The notes under the pieces are model-generated. The model saw only the letters and a program-made list of their open reading frames with translations, had not been told where the DNA came from and did no database searches. The translations under genes were made by a program, and so were the position numbers. From Alternaria dauci (lineage: Eukaryota > Ascomycota > Dothideomycetes > Pleosporales > Pleosporaceae), in assembly GCF_042100115.1 (NCBI RefSeq), contig NC_091277.1, forward strand, positions 2,232,001-2,296,000: DNA of 64,000 nt, in the 5' to 3' direction. Positions 13,501-24,500 of this stretch are shown here, in pieces (the first letter of the stretch is position 1; the number at the start of each line of letters is the position of its first letter).

Positions 13501-14782
13501 TTTATTACCTATTTAATATTAACTACTTACCTACGTAGCTAGGCCTAGGTTTCCTACCTAAAGCCCCCTTAGTTAAGGAGAAAGATATAGCTAAATATAA
13601 AGAGCTTATAGCTATAGCGCCTATTAAGCTAAGTCTTATACTTAACCTCTCTAACCTTCTACTATATTTATATCCTTCTCTCCTTAATAGTCTCTTCTAT
13701 TTAAATAATAAACGTACTAGTAAAAGATATAAGTATAATACTATTAAAAGATACTATAATAAATTATAGTAAAGGTATATTTCCTAAATACTTATTTTTA
13801 CTATATATAGCTATATATAGTTTAATAATAGATAGGTTAAAACTAAAGCCCTAAACTTTAAGTAGTTCTAGATAGTTATAGTAATATTAGGGAGAAGAGG
13901 AGTTAAAGTAGAAGAGGAGTTTTTTAGTTAATAACTATAGTTTATAGCTTACCTCTAGGCTTATAACTATAGTACTTAAGGCTATAGAAATATTTAAGTA
14001 ACTACTAGCTCTTTAAATTTCTATTTCTTAACTTCTACTTTAATACTCTATCCTAAAGCTTACTACTAAAGAGAAATACCTTCTTTAATACTATAGGCCT
14101 TATAATATATAATTATATTATAGGCGTTAAGTAGCTATTCCTAGAGTTATAGATAGTACTTAATATTAATACTAACGTAAATATAAAGTACTAGTATACT
14201 AAGGATTAAATTAGCTTAAACTATAATAATCTTAAGCCTTATAGTGTCTTAAGCCCCTTCCTAGATACCTTCCTTTCCTCTCTTAACTAATTAGATAATA
14301 CTACTAAGGATTAATATAAATTCTCTTCTATATAGATAGCCTATTTACTATAACTCTTATTTACCTAGGTAGTGTTACTTTACTAGCTAGTACTAAGATA
14401 AATATAGAAGTAAGGTTATCTATTACTATAGAGTAGAATATTTATATTAAGAAGCTAAGTAATATAATAGTAGCTAAGGGTATACTTATAATAGAGTAAG
14501 AGGTATATATTAAGATAGTTATAAGTAAGGACTATAATAGATAGCTATAGTAGATCCTTAGCTATCTTATCCCTATTATATAATTATATTAAGTAGGTAT
14601 AGCTAATAATTATATATATAGAGTAGGTATTAGTAAAGTAGTAGATAATTAATTTAATAATAATAATAATAAGATAAGAGGCTTAGGATATATTATAGTA
14701 TAACCTATTAGGTACGTAGTAGCTATAGAGGAGTTTAGGTAATAGTACTACTAATATATAAGCTTTATAGCTACTTTAAGAG

Positions 14783-14845
14783 AATTATAATTATAATTAT
14801 AATTATAACTATTACTATAACTATAACTATAACTATAACTATTAG
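14783..14845. repeat. AT-rich hexanucleotide simple repeat
   Basis: A run of about five aattat units is followed by about five taacta units, with very few interruptions. It abuts the left end of the direct repeat copy that starts near 14,853, just as an agcttt simple repeat abuts the other copy near 13,068. The shared position suggests that the repeat family carries, or inserts beside, short tandem repeats. Confidence 0.65.
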
Positions 14846-14852
14846 CTTCGGC

Positions 14853-15390
14853 CTTTATAGACTTTTTTTTTATTATTATAGTACGTTTAGAGACTTTTTT
14901 AAGATAAAGCGCTAACTAAGTAACTATAGGCTTATACCTATATTTAGTACTACTAATATATATATAGTATATTATAAATACTAGATACTAAAGATATATA
15001 ATAGTATTATATACTTACTAGAGATAAGACGTAACCTTCTAACTTATACGCTATCCTTCGCTATTTCCACCCTCTATAGCCGCTCCTACTCCCGCCCCTA
15101 CTATATCCCTTCCTTATAATACTTATATTACTACTAACTATAACCTATAAGCTAAATAACTATATAGCTAGTATACTAAGCGTAGTTAATAGATATTAGA
15201 GCCTTTTACTTCCCTTATAGTTATAGTTAAAGCCTTATTTAAACACTATCTATAATACTATTACTACTAGATAATTAACTTTAGCTAGAGGAATACTAGT
15301 AGTATAGTTATCTACGCCTTATTTTACTCTCCTTATAGTATACATTTAAACTCCCTCTCTATAACTCTTAGATCCCTCTCCTTAACTACC
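14853..15390. repeat. direct repeat, right copy (paired with 13,068-13,500)
   Basis: This is the second copy of the repeat at 13,068, in the same orientation. It keeps more C and G (for example cgctatttccaccctctatagccgctcctactcccgcc near 15,058-15,100, where the left copy reads tctactatttctaccctttataac), so it is less heavily mutated. It is longer than the left copy because about 100 bp are inserted before the shared taactttagctagaggaat motif. Confidence 0.6.
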
Positions 15391-16727
15391 TTATTAACGT
15401 CTAGGATTTATTAGTATAGCTATTCCTTAGTCTCTTTACTAACGCCTAAGGCTACTATAACTAAGTAGCTATACCTAATAAGCTTAATAAGGTAACACGT
15501 ATTAGTATCTATAATAAATATTAACTTAAACCCCTTCCTCCTTAGGATTATTATTAAAGTCTCCTCTACCCTCTCCTCTATTATAATATAGCTAACCCTA
15601 GTCTCTCTTATAAGGTCCTTATTAGGTTTAGTATAGTAAAAGTACTAAAGGACCTTATATTTATACTCCTCTAACTCCTAGAAGACTTTTAGGGGTAGCT
15701 TACTAATATATATAATACTTAGATCTTTTATATTATTAAATAGTATAAGTAGGACCTCCCCTACTAGGGTACAATTATTCTTATAGTATAATATATTAAG
15801 GATTACTATGGTATTTATATATAAGGGGGTCGTATATAGTGTAAAATAATTATATGTAGTATTAAAGCTTATAAGTTAGTATTAGTATAAAGGTTAGAAG
15901 TAACTAAGTTTTTATATAACCTCTTCTTAGTTATAGTAAATATACTATATCCTCTCTCCCCTTTATAATATATTATAATTATATTACTAGCTAATAGCTA
16001 GTAATCCTTATTTTACCCTCCTAAGGTTTAATAAGTGTCTTTTTTTAGTTACCTTTAGAAAAAATATTTTAACTTTAGTTTTTACGTATAGACGTTAGAG
16101 CTTTACTACTATAAAACGCTAATTAGTCCTATATTTAAACCGTGTTATTACTTTATCTTTCTTATTAACTTTTACAACTAATAAGTAGAGGGATAGCTAC
16201 TTTTTATTTTTTTAAAGTTATATTTTAATAATACTCCTACACTTACAGAAAATAAAAAATTATAACTTTATCTTTTACTTAATAAAGTTTTTAGAAGGTA
16301 GGTAATTTATCTTATTATTTTTTAACTACTATAATATACTCCTCTAGTGCTATAAGTATATTTTCTACTTATAGTATATATTTACTATATAGTATTATTC
16401 TAAGCTTAAAAGGCTAGAACTTTAGCTTCTTATCTTAGCTTAGGTAGTAGATAATATTAAGAGAGCTATCCCTAGACTATTTACCCTATAGGAGAGAAGA
16501 ATTATTATTTAAAAAGTAGTTTTAGATAATAGTATTTACTTTATACTATAAGAGAATAGTAAGAGATAGCTTTATATTCTAATAATATACTAAGGAAAGT
16601 AATAATAGTAATTCTTACTAGTCTTTCTATGCGTAAAGTATAGGTTAAGAGTAAGTTCCTTATCTATAAAGATAATAAGAGAAGTTATTATATTAGGACC
16701 TTAGTACCCTTCTAGCTAAGCTATATC

Positions 16728-18125
16728 CTACACGTTACAGTTCCTTCGAAGGGTAATAATCTGTAGTAAAGAGTCTAAACTCTGCTGGTCGATGAGGTAG
16801 TTCTCTTTGTGGACATCGCTAGGAAATCCTTTCACGAGCCACGCGTGCAGCTCTCCTTCGGAACCATCCCTCGACTCTAGCCAATGCGTGGGTAGGATAC
16901 CGTTGTCGAAGCAGATGTATCGTTGGTGGAAGATCCCCACAGGGCAATCATTACGGTTTGTGATTTTGTACTGGGGTTCGTGATACGGGTCTCCATAACC
17001 AAAACGAAAGTCGACAAGGTTCGGAAGGTCCTGTGCAATGCGATCGAAATGTTGACTCCATTTTCCACTATAGGCAAAACCTCCTGACTGCTCGTGTTGG
17101 TCCGGATCGGACAGCCTTGTCCAATCTTGCGCGCGGACCTTCCACCGTCTCATATTATCAGTATCGATGTAGATCCAGGAAGCGATCATGCAGTTGTGGA
17201 AGATGAGCTTGCGTAGTGATTTGATAGCGAGAAGCCAATCGAGGTCGTTGTCGTGCGCAACCATGTAATAGCCCAGAGCAAGTGTCTCAAGATTTGGGAA
17301 AGAGATACCACTCGGGTCAAAGTAGCCAGGAAAAGGGCCCCAATTTTCCGATTCACTGTATAGTGATAGCGCCTTTAGATTTTCAGCAACGGGTTTCAAC
17401 CAATGCGAGCAGAGGTACGCTGGGAATGTCTGCAGCTCGATTTTGTTGTAATCGTGATCAGGCCCATGCTCATTATATTCTTGCACTGTCGTTATATGCA
17501 GCTCTTCTAAATGGGCCATAACATTGCGGAAGAGATCGGACGATGTGAACTCGGGTAGAGGACAGTTCTGGAGGTTGATGATTGTCAACTTGCGAATCGT
17601 TCGGTTGTGCTCGTCTACCGCCCTGTCCCTGATGGCCTCGAAGACGAGCGTCAACTGTTCTTCGCGATCAGACACATCCTGTTCTACCTCCAGCCAAAAA
17701 TCGGCGTCCGGACCCACGCATTCTCGTGTGAAGCCAATCTCCAGGGAGTCGAGGTTGGGAAACCGCGCTAAGGCAGCAAGGGCGTCATCGAAGTCTACAG
17801 CCTCATCGTCATCCTCGTCGACGTGGATGGTCTCTCTGGTAGTGCATGACCCGTGATTGTCGATATCCGGATGAGTGTCAATAATTGCATGCCGAGGCAT
17901 CTGCCGAATGGTATCATCCAGGCTGATTCTGTTCCAAGAGCCAATGTGCTCCTCTGATGGACAGACAGACACGAGTCTAAAAAGCTCCTTCACTGCGTGC
18001 TCGTTCAACAATCTGCAAGCTAGTCGAACATGCGAGAGGTCTGTTTTTTTGTTGACCTGCTTGACAATGTTCGCTATAAGCTCAGGTGCTAGGCGGAGGA
18101 GGTCGAAACCGGGTTGTGTGGGCAT
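16728..18125 (-). CDS. F-box-like protein
   Basis: A single-exon gene of 465 codons. Residues 9-50 (LLRLAPELIANIVKQVN, then a conserved LxxVRLACRxxNEHA pattern) look like the degenerate F-box found at the start of many fungal proteins. The rest contains leucine-spaced segments such as LDSLEIGF, LEELHIT, LKALSLYS, LETLALGY and LRKLIFHNC, typical of the LRR-like tail of these families. F-box proteins link substrates to SCF ubiquitin ligases through Skp1; the substrate is unknown. An acidic run of D and E lies near residues 103-112. The stop codon lies only 8-10 bp from the edge of the RIP-mutated block, so the 3' end may have been truncated or its stop created by RIP. Codon usage and dinucleotides inside the gene look normal. 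Function is inferred from weak motifs only. Confidence 0.8.
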   Translation of the reverse strand: MPTQPGFDLLRLAPELIANIVKQVNKKTDLSHVRLACRLLNEHAVKELFRLVSVCPSEEHIGSWNRISLDDTIRQMPRHAIIDTHPDIDNHGSCTTRETIHVDEDDDEAVDFDDALAALARFPNLDSLEIGFTRECVGPDADFWLEVEQDVSDREEQLTLVFEAIRDRAVDEHNRTIRKLTIINLQNCPLPEFTSSDLFRNVMAHLEELHITTVQEYNEHGPDHDYNKIELQTFPAYLCSHWLKPVAENLKALSLYSESENWGPFPGYFDPSGISFPNLETLALGYYMVAHDNDLDWLLAIKSLRKLIFHNCMIASWIYIDTDNMRRWKVRAQDWTRLSDPDQHEQSGGFAYSGKWSQHFDRIAQDLPNLVDFRFGYGDPYHEPQYKITNRNDCPVGIFHQRYICFDNGILPTHWLESRDGSEGELHAWLVKGFPSDVHKENYLIDQQSLDSLLQIITLRRNCNV

Positions 18126-18842
18126 GATGAATTATGTTCAATAGTGTTGACTAGTAAAGAAGACAAAAGAGCGCGTGAATTGTTACAACAGCATTAGAAT
18201 GAACAGATTATATGGAAAGGCGCTCGCAGAGAAACGTGCAAATGATGAGATTTTGCCGCACTTCTGCCTGTACCCTGAGGCAACAATCGACGCTATTCCT
18301 AATCAAGATGTTGGGGCCTTGCGCATGGGCGGCACCGAAACATCCATCAAGACATGCGCAAGTGGATGTGATGGGATGAATCAGAAATAGCTTCGCGCGT
18401 AGCAGTTTAGCCCGACATCATGTGTGTTATAGAGCCAAATTCTTTCCTCTTACAACATGGTCAAGGTCGCGGCGTTTGTTTTTCGGTGTCACATAGCCCA
18501 TCGGGCATTCTGATATACAAAGTACCGTGGATACAATACGCATCGTTGTCATGCTGAAATCAGTCGCAGTAGTAAAAAGGTCACGATCAAAGTAGGCAAA
18601 TGTAGACCAGCTCCCCTTAGCGCGTCATTCCTAATGGTGGGCGACAGGTTAAGTTGGCGGGGCAGCCACCCTTTTTCCATTTCATCCTCTTTGGACTTGG
18701 ATTAGTTGCCAGAAAGAATTCAGCGTTGTGAGCGGTGTTCATCTGGCAGACGTGTTTGGTAAGCTTCCTATCAATGATGATACTTTCTGTAATCTTCTAC
18801 ATTGTGCCACGCTTTCAATGTATCCTCAAGCGAGCCTCGTAG
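18126..18842. other. intergenic, 5' region of F-box gene and 3' region of ADA
   Basis: This is 717 bp of ordinary composition between two minus-strand genes. It must hold the F-box promoter and the adenosine deaminase 3' UTR. Short frames here lack any recognisable protein, and I see no RNA gene. Confidence 0.6.
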
Positions 18843-20716
18843 CTACTCTCCGGGTTCCAGGTTCTCATCAACACCGTACTCTTCTACGATCCATACGCAG
18901 AACCTCTCCCATTTACTTACCCATTCCTTTAACCTCTGCGCGCGCACACCTTTTCCAAACATGCCATCCTTCACATCCTGAGTCCAGTCCTTCGCGCTGT
19001 AATCGTCCAGACTTGCCCAACGAACGCTGTTCTCTGCCAAAGATCCCAAGCCCTCCAAACCGAGGTTTTCCCAACCCTGGAGAGCTTGCCAAAAGTCGTG
19101 CGACATTCCAGAAAGCCCTTGGCCAAGAATGGTCGGATCGTCATTACAAAGCGAGCACGGAACGCCGCGGGCTAGGAGCGCTGGAAGAGGGTGGGACATG
19201 ATGCTCCCGCATAACCGTAATACTTCGTTGGATACCGGACAACTCTCCACCAGAATTCTCTTCTCCTTTACCATGTCAATGAGTAGCGGATGCTTGTAGA
19301 GGCTGAAGCCATGTCCAATGCGTCTTGTGCCCAAGATGATGGCGTCGAAGAGATTTTCATCGGTAGAATCGCCGTCGCCCAGCGTTTCGCCAGCATGAAA
19401 AAAGAATGGTATATCGACACCTTCTTGAGCGCAGGCTTTGCGAAACCAGAACAGTTCAGGGGCGAGGTCAGAAAGCGGACGGCCTAGATCTTCCTGGCCA
19501 ACTAGGTCGTAGCCGGCGATTATCTCTGGGAACTCAAGTTTCATTTCTATGCATTGTTTCATACCTGAAGACGCTTAGCACGAGAATTGAACACACTCTG
19601 GTGGTGTGAAGGTGAATGCTGATGTTTGTAGCTGATCGAAGACTTACTCTCGATAACCTGCTGCTTGCCAAATTGTCTAATCGTGGTCCAGATCATCCTT
19701 GCTCCCCAGAAGTCTTTGCCCTCTTCGCTCGCCTTGAACTTTTCAATCTCATCAGCCAAGTGCTCGAGCATGTTGAACCAATCTTGATCCCACTCTTCCT
19801 TGTTCGCACTACGGTAGGGCGTATAGAACGCTGAGCGCAGATCGACATAGTATACGCCGTCATCGACCAAGGCTTTGCACATTCTGCGGATGAACTTGCG
19901 GAAAATAGGCTCGTAGTAAATCAGCGATCCGAGGATAGGGAAGCATGACATGAATTTGCGCCACACTTCGTTTGGTCCCTCATGGTGTGAGAGATGCTCG
20001 GATGAGGTAATGGTGACACGGGAGCGGATCCACTCGACAAAAGCGACTTTGCCTCCATCTGGGAAAGTCAAAGCGGCTTGTTTCACGGGAACTGGAGTAT
20101 TGGAAACGTAACCGTCGCCCCAAATCGAGGTATCGGTCTTGGCGTCCTTGGAGTAGGTGAAAGAGAAGCCGGTCTTGCGCCTAGTCTGGCTATCAGTGAT
20201 GGGGCCATCAGCCACTACGCAAACACCTTGGGTGTTGAGGGCTTCTTCGATGGCCCAGTCAAGATCGACCATGGCTTCTAAGTGGCAATGCAAGAGTGCG
20301 CCCTTTGGCATCTTCTTGACTATCTGCCATAGCTTGCTCTTCTCCATGCGCTCTTTGGCAAGCGAGAACATCATTCCTGGGAAGACGTCGACATGTTCGG
20401 TCAGCAAGCTGTCCTCGTAGTCTTTGGTCCAGAGCGTTTGTTGCTCCTCGAAACGGATCTGGGAAACAATAGCGCATGCCTCCTGGGCCATGGGGGAGAG
20501 GTTCTGGCGGAAAAGGTAGTCTGAAGGTAGTCAGACCCAAGTGAATGGCGTATTGATGCGATGGCTTTTGGGTCACCAACCACTTCGTTGTCTCTTCTCT
20601 TGCTGCACCAGCGCATCTCGGCCTTGGAGGTACTGTTGGATGAAGGGGTCGCTTAGGCTAGGGACGCCTTCGGCCTTGGCCCACTCATCGTCGTTTGCAG
20701 CATCATTCGTCGCCAT
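18843..20716 (-). CDS. adenosine deaminase, ADGF/CECR1 type
   Basis: Three exons: 20,716-20,584, 20,520-19,648 and 19,564-18,843, joined through introns of 63 and 83 bp (the second donor is a perfect GTAAGT), giving 575 aa. It should deaminate adenosine to inosine, as zinc-dependent amidohydrolases of the adenosine deaminase superfamily do. Visible motifs in order: zinc ligands H122 and H124 in LLHCHLEA, GYDLVGQED, the FFHAGET box with catalytic His and Glu, RIGHG, ESCPVSN, and LCNDDP with the metal/catalytic aspartates. The long N-terminal part before HCH and the GYDLVGQED box point to the ADGF/CECR1 branch rather than the 350-aa classic enzyme. No signal peptide is obvious, so it is probably intracellular. 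The ATG at 20,716 was chosen because it gives the usual hydrophilic start; an in-frame ATG at 20,785 is the alternative. Confidence 0.92.
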
Positions 20717-21536
20717 GATGGTGTTTGTGCTTGAGACGAAGGACGAACGAAGAGAACAAAGGACCGAGAAATGTGATGTTTGCAAGTCACGTCGAGGAGC
20801 TTATCGGTGAATTCCGCGACTTCCTTCCTGAACGGAGCTAGCCACAGCTGACGTAATAGGGCCCTAGCCAATGCCAAGAGCTGCGAAAGACGGAAGGCAG
20901 AGCGAACAATAATAGAGCAGGCAGAGCCGGCGAAAACAGGGCCAGGTACGCTTCTTTTTGTTGTTCCGCCCCGGCGAGATGGCTTTCGGCAAGTCAGCAA
21001 TCGCTATGACGAGTGTTTCGGTGACTGCTGCTCGCGCTCTTGACGCGTGGCAGCCTGCTGCTTGTCGATTGCTTAGTGCGGCCCTGATGCCTGCGTGGGG
21101 CCGTAGCGGGTGATGGGGTGGTGCTGCACGGGTCGCCTGCAATCGCATAACACATCATCTGCTACTTGTACGCACCTAAACCCTACGCGCTAAACCTCGG
21201 AACCTCGCCCTGTGGTCAGCCGCGTCTTCTGCTCTCTTTCTTTTTTTGCCACGAGGAGCTGCACCCTCACTAATCCTGTTGCTGATGCTCTCGCAGGACC
21301 TCTCCCTCTAGAAGCCGGACCTTTGCACATACTCGAAGCGCGGCTTGGCAGGCACCACGCTGTATCGCCGTACAGCTATCGTGAAGACTTGTCGCGCGCT
21401 CCGAAACCGTCACACGCCCTAGGAATCGGCACCGCCCACCACTCATGGAGCCTCTTCTCTCATAACGATAGGCGTTTGACCGGCCTACAGTAAACAGATC
21501 CCTCATCCCAGGCGCCAGCCCCACCCGCCGGCCGCC
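20717..21536. promoter_or_regulatory. shared divergent promoter region (ADA and ATG2)
   Basis: The adenosine deaminase and ATG2 genes start back to back with 820 bp between their ATGs. No TATA box or known operator is evident by eye. Both genes serve nutrient recycling (purine salvage and autophagy), so co-regulation is possible but is inference. Confidence 0.55.
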
Positions 21537-24500
21537 ATGGCCTTCTTCTCCGGGCTCTCGAGTTCCATCGGCCGCCGGCTGCTTCTCTATGGGCTGCGCC
21601 ACATCGACATTTTCGACAAGGACCCTGCCGACTTCGTGAGCGTTGACGTGGGCAAGCGGACTACACTCGAGGTTCGGGATGTTGGGCTACACATCAAGGT
21701 GCGTGCCGGAGAGGTGCCTTTCGTCTGCACACTCCACTAACAGGACCTTGTAGAAACTCGTCGCACTATTGCATCTCAAACTCCCTCCTGGAATCCATCT
21801 GTCCAAAGCGCGGGCCTCTCTCCTCCGAGTCACCTTCGTCCTCGATTTCGGCGTTCCCCAGATATCGATAGAGGTGCATGGCATACAAATACAGGCCCGG
21901 CTGATAGAGGACGCAGAAGATGCCTTCTCATCCTTGCCTGGCCAGCAACATACCGCGACGCCATCATCGCCACCTCCCAGACCAGCGTCGCCTTCTGCTA
22001 CCCACAACGACGAGAGCGATAGTGCTTCTGATGACGATGACGAGTATCTGCCAACAGTAGACGAACTGGCCAAATCTTTCATCAAAACGGAGCCTGCTGA
22101 GGAGATTCGTGAGCTACAACAGGAGCTAGCGTCTCAGTCAGAGTACATGCAAGAATCCGTCTCCTCGAGTGACGATGGCGACGAAGCTTCCGCGGGCATC
22201 GGTGCCCCCCTGGCGCTCCCGGCGTACCTGCGCAATATCCTCAACACTGCACTAGATCGCCTGAGTATTACAGTTAATGACATCGACATAGAAGTCGAAG
22301 ATCACTCCCTGAAGGACGCCCCAGACGCATCAGAGCTGAACCATAACTCCCCGTTATCTTTAAACTTTCACGTCGAGCGTGTCGCAGTTGATTCGATAAC
22401 TTCCAAAGATGTACACGTCCAAATCGGGTCAGCAACACCATCACTCGATACTACCAAGCTAGGTAAGCGAAGAATGCGCGTAGAAAACATCTGCGGGCGC
22501 TTGGTATCTGATGTCGAGACCTTCTCGTCTTCATCGGAGCTTACACAGCCATCGTCTCCAATCACAATCCGATCTGATGTGTCCATCAGCCAACAGACGA
22601 TCAGCATTCCTGCAACGAGCAGCGTACAAGGCCTACCCATCCATAGTAGCCCATCCTCTGAATCAAGCCAGTTCGTGCAGTCTAGTCAGTCCATGCAAGA
22701 GGGAGAAATCAACTCGACGCAATCGCTGGTAGATGAAGAGACGTACCCTAGTCCGATAGCCTCGCCAACGGAAGTGGACAACATATTCCCTCGCGAAAGG
22801 ACTGTATTACCGGAGCGTTCCAGATCTCCTGAGCCAGCAATACTGGCATCTTCTGTTCATACTGTAGACGACGATCGCTTTGCAGATGCTAGCTCCGATG
22901 ATGGCCTAGATCCACATGCTGCGGGTGGCCTACCCCACCAAACTCATCTTCTTTCACCTGTACGTGGTCTGGATGGGAGCAGTATACTTTATGACGACGA
23001 AGGCTTGCTTGAATACGCTATGCAGAATAATATGCTCGACCCTCAATTCGATGATACGCCAACAGTTGAACAACTGTCAGAAGATGAGACCTGGCGGCTA
23101 GATGGCGCGAGCTCCAGTCGACATACTCACTTTACAGAAGCAGCTAGCGATGCGTCATCATCCGACTTACCCACTGTGTCTGCTCTTGGCCGTTCATTTC
23201 ATGTTCCGAATTCGCCCACATCGCCAAATGGATCGGGACATATCGAGCCAACCAACTCCTCTACTGACAATCTAGCTACAGCGCATGGGCACACAGCTGA
23301 AGAAGTTCCAGACTCTTTCGGCAGTCCGCGTCATCAGTGCGACTCATCACCATCACCAGACGAAGACATGGCCGAGTCCAAATATTTCACGCACGACGAG
23401 GCCGAGAGTATGTATATGAGCGCCGTAAGCGCGGCCTCGGCTGGTAGCGCACAACCAACACATATCCCTGGAGGCTGGGAGTCATCTCCGACTTCCAGCA
23501 GGGATTCGAGTTCAAAATCTTCCACATCTATACCACAAGACATGCTATCAGGGAGCATACTAGCGCCTCTGCTGGAGACAGACGAAGGTTGCGAGACCCC
23601 TCGCCCAAGAAGTCGACAGAGTCCGATTTTGGAGCCAAGCCCCGAGCGTCTCTTCGCCCCTAAGCCTGACGCCCCGGCGTTTCGAAAACAAGTGAGGCGT
23701 TTTCTTTCAATCGATGAGATCACTCTCTGGTTTCCTCTTGCCCTTGAAGACGCAGAGAGTAATGGTTGTACAAGTGAAGGTGCTACACAGAAAGCAGGAT
23801 TGGACTTCAAGCCTTCCAACCTGGGTGAAGATTCAATCTTTGCCGAGATGCCAGGATCGTTCTCGAACTATGCTTACGCCTCCTCACATCGACAAAAGCT
23901 TTCGCCAGATGCATCGTCTCGCGGAAGAACCACTCCGGAAGCACCAAACGCGTCTCAGCAACCAGTACAGCCCAAGCTAAGATGCGTACCTTCCGTGATC
24001 ATCGACGTGGGCAACGTAGCGGGGCACATGGACATTTCGGCGGGTCGCATCATGGCCGGTATGTTTGCTCGGCTCATGCAAGCTGTGACTGGTGAGCCGC
24101 ACACGGAGAAGAAGGTTGGAGCACTCGAACTCCCAGACGCTGAAAAGACTTTTGCTAGTAGCCTCGAAGTCTCCGTGAAGCACATTGCGATATCATGGCT
24201 AGAGAACATTTCAACACAGTCTTTTCAAGAAGGATCTGTAGCATATCAGCAACTTGATCTTAAACCGACGGATGCGATTCTGAGAATCCACCTTTCAGCA
24301 ATACATCTCAGTAGTCAAAGCAGCGGCCTCACTGCGCGATCGCAAATCCGGATCGGAAAATTCGTTCTCGCGTCTTTGGATAACGAGATCATTTCTTTCC
24401 GCAGCTCGCGACCCAGATCTAGACGCTCAGCCAACGTTCTATCAGAACAAACCAGCCATGATGTAGAAGTGGACATTGAGCAAGGGAAAGACAATCGTAT

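Larger units (their letters stand above)
1..16720. repeat. RIP-degraded AT-rich transposon block
   Basis: The whole stretch is made of TA, CT and AG steps; CpA and TpG are nearly missing (only scattered cases per kb), while TpA is hugely over-represented and CpG/GpC islets such as gcgc persist. That is the signature of repeat-induced point mutation, which in ascomycetes converts CpA to TpA on either strand of duplicated DNA during the sexual cycle. No frame stays open for more than a few dozen codons apart from one 75-codon chance frame at 12,767-12,994. The content is therefore dead repeats, not genes. Composition changes abruptly at about 16,720 with no gradient into the F-box gene. Sub-features I could recognise are listed separately; most of the block cannot be assigned to a family by eye. 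Confidence 0.93.
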
